Origin: Rickettsia typhi
Lineage (GTDB): Bacteria; Pseudomonadota; Alphaproteobacteria; Rickettsiales; Rickettsiaceae
Assembly (NCBI GenBank): GCA_945883665.1
Contig: CAMCXV010000050.1
Coordinates: forward strand, 1-7,252
Direction: 5' to 3'
DNA: 7,252 nt
Within the stretch, counting starts at the first letter, position 1. The number at the start of each line of letters is the position of its first letter. The notes beneath the pieces are model-generated. The model ran no database searches. It had not been told where the DNA came from and was given only the letters and a program-made list of their open reading frames with translations. Of the stretch, positions 1 through 7,107 are shown one piece after another. The position numbers were made by a program, and so were the translations under genes.

Positions 1-136
1 ATTAGGTTCTATACACACTCTCTCTGCCATTGACATTTTCATTAATTTCTGCTATGTTAACTTAATAAGTTACTACCGTCTTTTACAAATTCCAGTATTT
101 CCTTCTCTTGTTTTAAACAACTGTACGGAACCTAAT
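1..136. repeat. Imperfect inverted repeat bracketing the left-edge transposon scar
   Basis: ATTAGGTTCTATACA at 1-15 matches the reverse complement of 122-136 (ATTAGGTTCCGTACA) at 13 of 15 positions, the outer 9 bases being identical. The inner sequence is not complementary as a whole, apart from a small hairpin TAACTT-AAT-AAGTTA at 58-72. The pair could be terminal repeats of a small non-autonomous element, a Rickettsia-type palindromic repeat, or chance similarity at the edge of a decayed transposase. The left arm begins at base 1, so it may extend outside the window. Confidence 0.4.
2..131 (-). pseudogene. Remnant of an IS630-type transposase N-terminus, frameshifted
   Basis: Read on the minus strand from 131 down to the stop at 57-59, this gives VPYSCLKQEKEILEFVKDGS followed by NLLS. 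That resembles the opening of IS630-family transposases (a start like MPYS, then a charged helix ending in a 'LEFVKxGGS' pattern). A +1 frame change near position 61 opens VNIAEINENVNGRESVYRT, which resembles the recognition helix of the family's helix-turn-helix (pattern 'AAxIFNVxRxSVYRW'). The usual start codon is replaced by GTT, there is a stop between the two halves, and a second stop lies at 2-4, so this is a dead fragment. The rest of the transposase would lie to the left of the window. The resemblance is judged by eye from remembered family patterns, and the piece is short, so the family call is tentative. It is not a working gene. Confidence 0.4.
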
Positions 137-230
137 CGGGTTAGCTATACTTAAATATAGATGCGAAAAAATGACTTCACTATTTATATGAAACAATATA
201 TGGTTTTCTGAAATTAATGATAATATTTTT

Positions 231-1121
231 ATGAATACGAAATTACGCACTTATTTTATAGGTGTTGCATGGTTTATACTAAGCTTAGTCAGTAGTTCGA
301 TAAATGACGTAATATCAAAATATGTAGGTTTAAGACTCCATAGTTATGAAATTACTTTTCTTAGATTCTTTTTTGGTACGGTGACTTTGATTCCCTTTAT
401 ATGGTACTACGGTAGCAATACACTCAAAACTAGTCGACCTTTTGTTCATTTTGTTAGAGGGGGGTTATTATTTTTAGGGATGGTAGGATGGACTTATGGT
501 CTTAGTATAGCACCTGTAACAACTGGCACTGTTATTACTTTTACTATTCCTATTTTTGTACTAATTCTTGGTGTATTTTTCTTAAGCGAGCATATAATTT
601 GGCAAAGATGGTTAGTAACAATTGTTGCTTTTATAGGAATAGCTATAACTCTAGATCTTAATGCCGAAGATTTTAATCCGGAAATATTAGTATTTGTTAT
701 ATCAGCTGTTGGTTTTGCAATTTTAGATATTTTTAACAAAAAGATTGTAATCAAAGAATCCATGATAAGTATGTTGTTTTACTCGGCAATCATAACAACA
801 ATATTAGCATGTCCTTTTGCTGTTTATTATTGGATTACGCCAACCATAAATGAACTAATATTACTCTTTATTCTTGGAATGAGCGCCAATTTAATTTTAT
901 TTTTTATTCTCAAAGCTTTTACTTATGCAGATGCGACTGCATTGATGCCTTATAGATATCTTGAATTAATTCTGTCAGCTGGGATTGCTTATATAGTATT
1001 TTCAGAAATTCCTACTACTTCAACTCTTTATGGTGCGCTAATAGTGATACCATCTACATTATTTATTATTTATTCAGAAAAAAAAGAATTCAACAGGCAG
1101 GATAAGGAGAGTAAATCTTGA
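231..1121 (+). CDS. sam: S-adenosylmethionine uptake transporter, DMT/EamA family
   Basis: This inner-membrane carrier is expected to bring S-adenosylmethionine in from the host cytosol, as shown for the Rickettsia prowazekii Sam protein. I recognise the sequence as its close relative along its length: the start ([19 protein letters not shown]), [15 protein letters not shown] at 64-78, [11 protein letters not shown] at 122-132, [18 protein letters not shown] at 170-187 and FIIYSEKK at 278-285. The 296 residues form about ten membrane segments (near 8-26, 38-59, 72-92, 95-117, 124-142, 149-168, 177-199, 208-228, 237-257, 264-281), arranged as two EamA repeats, with the [11 protein letters not shown] motif at 240-250 in the second. 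The end is short, charged and cytoplasmic. The ATG at 231 fits the family start. No clear Shine-Dalgarno sequence precedes it, and I see no convincing promoter in 137-230. The stop overlaps the next gene, so the two are probably one operon. The substrate is inferred from similarity. Confidence 0.88.
   Translation: MNTKLRTYFIGVAWFILSLVSSSINDVISKYVGLRLHSYEITFLRFFFGTVTLIPFIWYYGSNTLKTSRPFVHFVRGGLLFLGMVGWTYGLSIAPVTTGTVITFTIPIFVLILGVFFLSEHIIWQRWLVTIVAFIGIAITLDLNAEDFNPEILVFVISAVGFAILDIFNKKIVIKESMISMLFYSAIITTILACPFAVYYWITPTINELILLFILGMSANLILFFILKAFTYADATALMPYRYLELILSAGIAYIVFSEIPTTSTLYGALIVIPSTLFIIYSEKKEFNRQDKESKS
1104..1110 (+). promoter_or_regulatory. Shine-Dalgarno site deciding the TTG start of the MHS transporter
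   Basis: AAGGAGA lies inside the end of sam. It is 7 nt before a TTG at 1118, but 19 nt before the first ATG at 1130. This is the only strong ribosome-binding sequence I see before a gene on the plus strand, and its spacing favours TTG as the start. It suggests translational coupling with sam across a TTGA overlap. Confidence 0.55.
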
Positions 1122-2389
1122 AGAGCAAAATGAATAAGCGCAAATTAATTTTAACAAGTGGTATTGCCAATAGTTTTGAATGGTATGATTACGCGTTATT
1201 TGGTCATTTTGCTCCGGTAATTGGACAAAAATTCTTTCCAAATAATGATCCTAGCACATCCTTACTTTATGCATTTTTGGTTTTTGCTATTGGATATCTG
1301 ATGAGACCTATAGGAGGTATCTTTTTTGGGATAATTGGCGATAAATTCGGACGTAGAGCAGCTCTTAGCGCTTCTATTATTTGCATGGCATTTCCGACTG
1401 CTGCTATAGGTATTTTACCAACTTACGAAACAGCTGGTATAGTTGCAACAAGTATGATGATATTAGTCAGAATGTTACAAGGTTTATCGATGGGTGGTGC
1501 TCTAACAGGATCAATATCTTTTGTAATTGAACATAGTGAAAAAAATCAAAGGGGTTTTATTTCTAGTTTTTCAATGTCAAGTATTTGCATAGGTATTTTA
1601 TTAGGTTCTTTAGTATTTTATTTAACAACATCCATTTTTACGCCTGAACAATTTGATTCTTGGGCTTGGAGATTACCATTTTTAATTGGAGTATTGATTT
1701 TTTTTGCTGGTATTTATATTAAGAAACATACAGCTGAAACCCCTTTATTTCTTGATAGTCAAGTAAATGGTAAAATGGAAAAAAATCCATTGAAATTTGT
1801 ATTTAAAAATCACTTTTTTGATATGATAATTTCAATTTTGATTAATGGAACAGGATCAGTAATATTTTATGTTGAATCTATATATTTGATATCGTACTTA
1901 AAAATACATAGAGGATTTGATGAAAATGAAGTAAGTAATTTAGTGAATATTTGTTATATTATTATGATAATAGTAACTATTTTTGGCGGATGGCTTTCTG
2001 ATAAAATAGGGAGAAAAAGAATATTTGTTATTAACTTATTACTTATAATTTTTAGTGCTAGATTTTTGTTTGAATCTTTTGAATTTGGAAATTTCAATTC
2101 TATTATTATAGCGCAAATTATTATTGCAATTTTAGCTTCTATGTATATAGGTCCAGAACCGGCTCTTCAGGCTGAGTTATATCCAACCAGTGTAAGAAGT
2201 ACAGCTCTTTCAATTTCTTATAATACCGCCACAAGTGTTTTTGGTGGCACAGCTCCGTACATAATGGAGTCTTTAGTCCAAAAAGGTACTATAAAATCAG
2301 GCGCTGTTTATATTATAATATGTGCTATTCTTAGTTTAATAGCTTTATATTTTTATGTTGATAAATCGGAAAAAGATCAAAAACTATAA
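1118..2389 (+). CDS. MFS transporter of the metabolite:H+ symporter (MHS) family, ProP-like
   Basis: This is a 423-residue, 12-helix inner-membrane symporter of the group that includes ProP (proline/betaine) and dicarboxylate or shikimate carriers. Family marks in order are [16 protein letters not shown] (18-33), the MFS motif [10 protein letters not shown] at 74-83 between helices 2 and 3, [22 protein letters not shown] (118-139), [11 protein letters not shown] at 145-155, the second loop motif [13 protein letters not shown] at 291-303, and [17 protein letters not shown] then FGGTAP (353-380). The last block is typical of ProP relatives. The family normally has GGE where this protein has GGA (126-128). 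It lacks the C-terminal coiled-coil extension of E. coli ProP. The start used is TTG 1118 because of the ribosome-binding site at 1104-1110; ATG 1130 would give a protein four residues shorter. It overlaps sam by 4 nt and lies just before putA, so proline is a reasonable substrate, but the sequence alone does not establish this. Confidence 0.85.
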   Translation: MKSKMNKRKLILTSGIANSFEWYDYALFGHFAPVIGQKFFPNNDPSTSLLYAFLVFAIGYLMRPIGGIFFGIIGDKFGRRAALSASIICMAFPTAAIGILPTYETAGIVATSMMILVRMLQGLSMGGALTGSISFVIEHSEKNQRGFISSFSMSSICIGILLGSLVFYLTTSIFTPEQFDSWAWRLPFLIGVLIFFAGIYIKKHTAETPLFLDSQVNGKMEKNPLKFVFKNHFFDMIISILINGTGSVIFYVESIYLISYLKIHRGFDENEVSNLVNICYIIMIIVTIFGGWLSDKIGRKRIFVINLLLIIFSARFLFESFEFGNFNSIIIAQIIIAILASMYIGPEPALQAELYPTSVRSTALSISYNTATSVFGGTAPYIMESLVQKGTIKSGAVYIIICAILSLIALYFYVDKSEKDQKL

Positions 2390-2398
2390 TATGTTAAA

Positions 2399-2429
2399 TT
2401 ACGCAAGTTTTCAGTTAAAAAGCTATAAT
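2399..2429 (+). promoter_or_regulatory. Candidate sigma-70 promoter for putA
   Basis: A perfect -10 hexamer TATAAT lies at 2424-2429 in the 73-bp gap before putA. The best upstream partner, TTACGC at 2399-2404, is weak and 19 nt away. Transcription would begin near 2436, leaving a leader of about 27 nt. No terminator is visible after the upstream transporter, so read-through from the sam operon is equally possible. In DNA this AT-rich a TATAAT can occur by chance. Confidence 0.35.
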
Positions 2430-2462
2430 GCAAAAATATTTATAAATTAAAATCAAATAAAT

Positions 2463-5400
2463 ATGCCAAATAAATTATCACTAACTCCTTTAATTTTATT
2501 AGATGAGACTCAATTAATAAAAAAACTATTGCCTAAATTTAAATTTCCCGCTGCTCAACAACAATTAATTATCACAAGAGCTCAAGACTTTATTGCCTCA
2601 ATTAAATCAAATAAAAAATTTTCTATCGAAGAATTTATTAATAAATTTAGTCTTTCTACAGATGAAGGTGTAGCGCTAATGTGTTTAGCAGAAAGTTTGC
2701 TGAGGATACCAGATTTACAAATAAGCAAAGAATTTGTGAGTGATAAATTATCTAATAAATCTTGGGAGGCTTTTTTATTCAAGAAATCAAAATCATTTAA
2801 AACTGTATTTTCTTCCTTTGGCATCTATTTTTCTGGAAAATTTACGGATATTGTTAAATCAGATAATATTTTGGTGAGATTAATTGACAGATTCGGTCAA
2901 CCAATTTTTTTAAAAACTTTAAGACAAGCAATTATATATCTTAGTAAATCATTTGTATTTGCTGAAAATATAGAAGATGCTCTAGGAAAAACAAAAGATT
3001 CCTCAAATTATAGATTTGCTTTTGATTTACTTGGTGAATCAGCAAGAACAAAGAAGCAATCAGAAAAATATTACACTGATTACATCGATGCAATAGATTC
3101 TATAGCTAAAAGTTTTGCTAAAAAAGAAGATGAATTTGCTGATGTAACGTCAAGACCAAATTTATCAGTTAAATTGACTGCTTTATATCCAAGATTTGAA
3201 TATGCAAAATTGCCTGATATAAGGCAAGAATTAATGCCAAAAATCATTAATTTAATAAACAAAATCAAAGAAAATAAACTAACAATCACTTTTGATGCAG
3301 AAGAATCTTTTAGACTAGATGTTTATATTACATTTTTAAGCGAAATAATAGAGCAACCAATTTTGAAAGATTTCAATGGTATTGGTCTGGTGGTACAAGC
3401 TTATCAAACTAGGAGTTATAGTTTAATAGAAGATATTATTTCACTAGCAAAAAAAGCTAATAAAGTAATATCTATAAGATTAGTAAAAGGTGCATATTGG
3501 GATACTGAGATTAAACATGCTCAAATTAATGGTTTAGCACGCTATCCAGTTTTTACAAAAAAGGAATATACTGATGCAAATTATATTGCCTGTGCTAAGT
3601 TGATGTTAGAAAATAATGATTATATATATCCACAATTTGCCACTCATAATGCTTTAACTATTTCAACAATAATGGAAATGACAGAGAATAAACCTCATGA
3701 GTTTCAAAAGCTTTATGGTATGGGAGATGCTTTGCATTCTTATTTAGTGAATAATAATAAAGCAAATGTAAGAATTTATGCTCCAGTAGGCAAATCAGAT
3801 GATTTACTTGCTTATTTGATGCGTAGATTATTAGAAAATGGGGCAAATAGTAATTTTGTAAACAAAGTAATTTCAGCAGAGGTTCCCCTCTCTGAGTTAA
3901 GCTTTAATTTACATGATAAAATTTTAAGTTTATTAGATACTGGTAATAAGCTTCCTTTACCAGAAAATATTTATCCAAACAGGAAAAACGCTATGGGTTA
4001 TGATTTAGGATACAAAACAAATTACTACTATATTCAGGAAAAAGTTGCTAGTTATTTCTCAAATATCTATAAAGTAGGTTCAATAATAGATGGCAAGGAA
4101 ACCAAAACATCAAAAAATTCGAATGAATGTTTTTGTCCAGCAAAAATTGCTGAGAAATTATCAGATGTTTATTTTGCTACTTCTGCTGAGATAACACAAT
4201 CAGTAGATTCTGCTTACCAAGAATTTCATAATTGGAGCAAAACTAAGGTAGAAGTAAGAGCAGAGATTTTAGAAAAAATATCTCATTATATAGAAGATAA
4301 TAAATTTGAATTATATTCTCTACTTATCAAAGAAGGTGGTAAATCAATTCACGATGCTATAAATGAAACAATCGAAGCAATTGATTTTTGTAGATATTAT
4401 GCAAGTCAAGCAAAATTAATTTTGCGTGACAAGACTCTTCCTGGTCCTACTGGAGAAAAAAATATACTTTCAATGCATGCTAGAGGGGTTTTTGTTTGTA
4501 TCAGTCCATGGAATTTTCCACTTGCAATATTTGTAGGACAGATAGTAGCAGCATTAGTTGTAGGAAACACTGTAATAGCAAAGCCAGCTGGACAGACCTG
4601 CATTATTGCTAATTTTGTAGTGAAATTAATGCATAAAGCAGGAATACCTAAATCTGCATTACAGTTAAATATTACTTCTGGTAGTAATATCAGTAAGTAT
4701 CTATTAAGTGATAAGAGAATTGCTGGAGTGGTATTTACTGGTTCTTGCGAGACATCCAAGGCTATTAATATAACATTAGCTAATCGCGATAATGGCATAA
4801 TTCCATTAATTGCTGAAACAGGTGGACAAAATGCCATGATAGTTGATAGTTCCGCTCTTCTTGAACAAGTAACAGATGATGTTCTTGCTTCTGCATTTTT
4901 TTCAGCAGGACAAAGATGCTCAGCCTTGCGCGTGCTTTATGTACAAGAAGAGATATATGATAATTTATATAATTTAATAAAAGAAGCTACAGAAACACTT
5001 AAAATTGGAGATACAGTTGATTTTAGTAATGATATAGGCGCTGTGATTGATAAAAATTCTTATGATAATTTGAGTAAACATATTGATTATATGGAAAAAT
5101 TAGGTTTTAATATTTATGCTCATCCGCAAAAAAATAATTTAAAAGATGGAAATTATTTTTACCCTCACATTATAGAAATTAATTCAATTAATAATATACC
5201 AGCTGAAAATTTTGGACCAATATTACACATCATAAAGTATAAAAGTAAAGATTTAGATATAATTATTGATGAAATTAATAATTATGGTTTTGGATTGACC
5301 TTTGGAATCCATAGTAGAATTGAAGAAAAAATAGAATATTTAAGATCAAGAATTAAAGCTGGTAATATTTACGTAAATAGGTCAATTGTTGGCGCTAAAG

Positions 5401-5549
5401 TAGAATCTCAACCTTTTGGTGGAGAGAATAAGTCTGGCACAGGATTTAAGGCTGGTGGTCCACATTATTTACTAAAATTTCTTGTTGAAAGAACAACATC
5501 TTTTAATCTTACAGCAATAGGTGGAAATATAGATTTGCTAAAAGGTTAG
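2463..5549 (+). CDS. putA: Bifunctional proline dehydrogenase / L-glutamate gamma-semialdehyde dehydrogenase
   Basis: PutA oxidises proline to pyrroline-5-carboxylate using FAD, then oxidises the hydrolysed semialdehyde to glutamate using NAD+. At 1028 residues it is a short-type PutA. The proline dehydrogenase barrel spans about 165-480: SVKLTALYPRFEYA (235-248), FDAEES (277-282), LVKGAYWDTEIKHAQ (340-354), FATHNA (392-397), RIYAPVG (437-443) and YLMRRLLENGANSNFVN (451-467). Lys237, Asp278, Tyr439, Arg454, Arg455 and Glu458 correspond to known substrate or flavin residues. The aldehyde dehydrogenase spans about 530-1015: SPWNFP (681-686), Lys707 in IAKPAG, ETGGQN with Glu785, catalytic Cys819 in GQRCS, NFGP (916-919) and FGGENKSGTGFKAGGP (985-1000). 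It has no N-terminal ribbon-helix-helix domain, so unlike E. coli PutA it should not bind DNA as its own repressor. Start ATG 2463 is preceded by AT-rich sequence with no clear ribosome-binding site. All key residues are present, so it looks functional. Confidence 0.96.
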   Translation: MPNKLSLTPLILLDETQLIKKLLPKFKFPAAQQQLIITRAQDFIASIKSNKKFSIEEFINKFSLSTDEGVALMCLAESLLRIPDLQISKEFVSDKLSNKSWEAFLFKKSKSFKTVFSSFGIYFSGKFTDIVKSDNILVRLIDRFGQPIFLKTLRQAIIYLSKSFVFAENIEDALGKTKDSSNYRFAFDLLGESARTKKQSEKYYTDYIDAIDSIAKSFAKKEDEFADVTSRPNLSVKLTALYPRFEYAKLPDIRQELMPKIINLINKIKENKLTITFDAEESFRLDVYITFLSEIIEQPILKDFNGIGLVVQAYQTRSYSLIEDIISLAKKANKVISIRLVKGAYWDTEIKHAQINGLARYPVFTKKEYTDANYIACAKLMLENNDYIYPQFATHNALTISTIMEMTENKPHEFQKLYGMGDALHSYLVNNNKANVRIYAPVGKSDDLLAYLMRRLLENGANSNFVNKVISAEVPLSELSFNLHDKILSLLDTGNKLPLPENIYPNRKNAMGYDLGYKTNYYYIQEKVASYFSNIYKVGSIIDGKETKTSKNSNECFCPAKIAEKLSDVYFATSAEITQSVDSAYQEFHNWSKTKVEVRAEILEKISHYIEDNKFELYSLLIKEGGKSIHDAINETIEAIDFCRYYASQAKLILRDKTLPGPTGEKNILSMHARGVFVCISPWNFPLAIFVGQIVAALVVGNTVIAKPAGQTCIIANFVVKLMHKAGIPKSALQLNITSGSNISKYLLSDKRIAGVVFTGSCETSKAINITLANRDNGIIPLIAETGGQNAMIVDSSALLEQVTDDVLASAFFSAGQRCSALRVLYVQEEIYDNLYNLIKEATETLKIGDTVDFSNDIGAVIDKNSYDNLSKHIDYMEKLGFNIYAHPQKNNLKDGNYFYPHIIEINSINNIPAENFGPILHIIKYKSKDLDIIIDEINNYGFGLTFGIHSRIEEKIEYLRSRIKAGNIYVNRSIVGAKVESQPFGGENKSGTGFKAGGPHYLLKFLVERTTSFNLTAIGGNIDLLKG

Positions 5550-5557
5550 AGTAATTT

Positions 5558-5596
5558 ATTACTAAACGTAGATTCCATTTACATTTAGTGATTTTT
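5558..5596 (+). terminator. Putative weak rho-independent terminator after putA
   Basis: ATTACTAAA at 5558-5566 pairs with TTTAGTGAT at 5584-5592 (nine pairs, one of them T-G). GTA 5568-5570 and TAC 5580-5582 add a short inner stem, and five T residues occupy 5592-5596. It starts 8 bp after the putA stop. The stem is AT-rich, so it may be inefficient. Nothing else is identifiable between here and the tRNA at 5638. Confidence 0.4.
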
Positions 5597-5637
5597 GTAA
5601 TAGTTTTACTTAGTTATATCTATTTTTTTGGATCTAA

Positions 5638-5714
5638 GCACCTGTAGCTCAATTGGATAGAGTGTTGCCCTCCGAAGGCAGAGGTTGTTGGTTCAAATCC
5701 AATCAGGTGCACCA
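5638..5714 (+). tRNA. tRNA-Arg, anticodon CCG
   Basis: A complete 77-nt cloverleaf. The acceptor arm GCACCTG (5638-5644) pairs with CAGGTGC (5704-5710), followed by discriminator A5711 and an encoded CCA at 5712-5714. The D-arm is TAGCTCAATTGGATAGAG. The anticodon stem TTGCC/GGCAG (5665-5669 and 5677-5681) encloses the loop CTCCGAA, giving CCG at 5672-5674. The T-arm carries GGTTCAAATCC. It closely follows the E. coli tRNA-Arg(CCG) pattern and reads the codon CGG. It lies between putA and queF on the same strand, 34 nt before the queF start, so the tRNA may be processed out of a transcript that continues into queF. Confidence 0.96.
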
Positions 5715-5719
5715 TTTTG

Positions 5720-5738
5720 AATTTTAAAAATTAAAATT
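5720..5738. repeat. AT-only perfect palindrome between tRNA-Arg and queF
   Basis: AATTTTAA at 5720-5727 and TTAAAATT at 5731-5738 are perfect inverted copies around AAA. No T-run follows on either strand, so it does not look like a terminator. It could act as AT-rich promoter DNA for queF, or as a hairpin helping release of the tRNA 3' end. Chance is also possible in DNA of this composition. Confidence 0.3.
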
Positions 5739-5748
5739 AGATAAAAAA

Positions 5749-6579
5749 ATGTCCGAAATATTACTTGGTAAAGATGTTAAATATAAAGATTTTTATGATA
5801 ATTCTCTATTATTTCCCATAAAAAGGAGTTTGAATAGAAATAAAATTATTATTCAATCAGAGCTTCCATTTAATGGTTATGATTTATGGAATTGTTATGA
5901 ATTATCATGGCTGAATCTAAAAGGTAAACCAGAAGTAAGAATTTTGCATTTTGTTATATCAGCTAATTCAGAGTATTTAATTGAATCAAAATCTATTAAA
6001 TTATACTTAAATTCTTTTAATAATACTAAATTCACAAACGAAATTCAAGTATTCGATCTTATTACAAAAGATTTGAGTAGTGTTTCTGGATTATCAGTTG
6101 AAGTATCAATGCATCCATTAGATTATTATCAAAAACAACCTCTTAGTCTTTTTGAGGGAATATTACTTGATGAAATTGATGTAGAAATTTTTGATTATGA
6201 AGTTAATTCTGATTTATTAAAAATAGATTTTAATGCAACTGATAATGTTATAGAAGAAACTTTATACTCAAATTTACTAAAATCTAACTGTCTTGTTACT
6301 AATCAACCTGACTGGGCATCTGTACAAATCAAATATAAAGGTAGAAAAATAAATCATGCATCATTGCTGAAATACTTAATTTCTTATAGAAATCATAATG
6401 GTTTTCACGAAGATTGTATAGAACATATATTTATTGATATATTAGAAAACTGCAAACCACAAGAACTAACTATTTATGCAAAATATACTAGAAGAGGCGG
6501 TGTTGATATTAATCCTTTTAGAACAAACTTGAAGCTACAAAATACAGAAATTATAAAAATTCGTGATATAAGGCAATAA
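5749..6579 (+). CDS. queF: NADPH-dependent 7-cyano-7-deazaguanine (preQ0) reductase
   Basis: QueF reduces the nitrile of preQ0 to the amine of preQ1 using two NADPH, in the route to queuosine at the wobble base of GUN-anticodon tRNAs. The 276 residues match the long, two-domain (YqcD/E. coli-type) QueF of about 280. The signature ESKSIKLYLNSFNNTKF at 79-95 holds the QueF nucleotide-binding motif. The catalytic block LLKSNCLVTNQPDWAS (176-191) holds Cys181, which forms the thioimide with substrate, and the acid Asp188. The substrate-binding pair His220-Glu221 is in HNGFHEDCIEHIF (216-228). Spacings between Cys, Asp and His-Glu equal those in the E. coli enzyme. The start ATG 5749 has only A-rich sequence before it. 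It sits 34 nt after tRNA-Arg and ends within a hairpin. It appears intact and functional. Confidence 0.95.
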   Translation: MSEILLGKDVKYKDFYDNSLLFPIKRSLNRNKIIIQSELPFNGYDLWNCYELSWLNLKGKPEVRILHFVISANSEYLIESKSIKLYLNSFNNTKFTNEIQVFDLITKDLSSVSGLSVEVSMHPLDYYQKQPLSLFEGILLDEIDVEIFDYEVNSDLLKIDFNATDNVIEETLYSNLLKSNCLVTNQPDWASVQIKYKGRKINHASLLKYLISYRNHNGFHEDCIEHIFIDILENCKPQELTIYAKYTRRGGVDINPFRTNLKLQNTEIIKIRDIRQ

Positions 6580-6604
6580 TACATAAGTTATTGCCTTTAG
6601 ATTT
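6570..6604 (+). terminator. Terminator hairpin overlapping the queF stop codon
   Basis: AAGGCAATAA at 6570-6579 pairs perfectly over 10 bp with TTATTGCCTT at 6588-6597 around an 8-nt loop. It is followed by a T-rich tail (TTTAGATTTT from 6595). The queF stop TAA (6577-6579) forms the top of the left arm. The same stem lies 16 bp beyond the stop of the converging sucD fragment, but on that strand no T-run follows, so it should mainly serve queF. Confidence 0.6.
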
Positions 6605-6612
6605 TAATAATT

Positions 6613-7107
6613 CTATCCAATTAAAGCTTTCATAGTTCTGCCTATTTCTGCTGGTGATTTTGAAATCACTATACCAGCACTCTGCAAAGCTTCAAATTTA
6701 TCCTCTGCAGAACCTTTGCCACCAGAAATTATTGCCCCAGCATGACCCATTCTTTTACCGGGAGGAGCGGTAACACCTGCTATAAAACCTACTATTGGTT
6801 TTTTTATTTTAGATTTTTTAACAAATTCTGCTGCTTCCTCTTCAGCAGATCCACCAATTTCACCAATCATTATAATACTTTGAGTATGTTCATCGCGCAA
6901 AAATAAATCTATACAATCAATAAAGTTAGTACCATTAATTGGATCACCACCAATTCCAACACAAGTAGATTGACCAAGCCCCTCAGCTGTTGTTTGTGCA
7001 ACTGCTTCATATGTGAGAGTGCCAGATCTTGAGACTATCCCTACTGTACCTTTTTTGTGAATATGACCAGGCATAATACCAATCTTACATTCACCTGGTG
7101 TTATAAC
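6613..7107 (-). pseudogene. sucD: Succinyl-CoA synthetase alpha subunit, C-terminal half, cut by an insertion sequence
   Basis: SucD with SucC interconverts succinyl-CoA and succinate in the TCA cycle, with formation of a nucleoside triphosphate. The fragment begins at [17 protein letters not shown], which corresponds to about residue 124 of a protein near 290 long, and runs to the normal C-terminus (stop TAG 6613-6615). Present are [14 protein letters not shown] (24-37, counting from the ATG at 7110), [18 protein letters not shown] (48-65), [13 protein letters not shown] (84-96) and the phosphohistidine loop [10 protein letters not shown] with His123. The missing part is the N-terminal CoA-binding domain. 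Family members have Gly (GGN) just before VITPG; here the codon is ATG, preceded by a TAG two codons earlier, so homology stops at 7107. The remaining frame has no damage, suggesting recent interruption. Whether the 5' part survives beyond the element cannot be seen. Confidence 0.85.

Noticed and set aside
146..151. TATACT as a sam promoter -10 box
   Set aside because: No -35 partner is visible about 17 nt upstream; too weak to annotate.
219..230. GATAAT just before the sam start as a -10 box
   Set aside because: It would place transcription at the ATG itself (leaderless), and no -35 sequence lies at the right distance; such hexamers are frequent in this AT-rich DNA.
494..763. Antisense open frame inside sam
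   Set aside because: The opposite strand encodes conserved Sam helices; the antisense product has no recognisable features.
3658..3846. Short antisense open frame inside putA, with others at 2582-2824 and 3080-3289
   Set aside because: All lie opposite conserved PutA sequence and look like no known protein.
4406..4837. Antisense open frame of 143 codons inside putA
   Set aside because: It overlaps the aldehyde dehydrogenase active-site region of a clearly intact putA, resembles no family, and has no ribosome-binding site; it is a by-product of the coding strand.
5720..5738. AT palindrome as a terminator between tRNA and queF
   Set aside because: No G-C pairs in the stem and no T-run after it on either strand.
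5638..5760. tRNA-Arg as an integration (att) site
   Set aside because: No integrase gene and no repeated copy of the tRNA 3' end is present in the window; queF downstream is a normal housekeeping gene.
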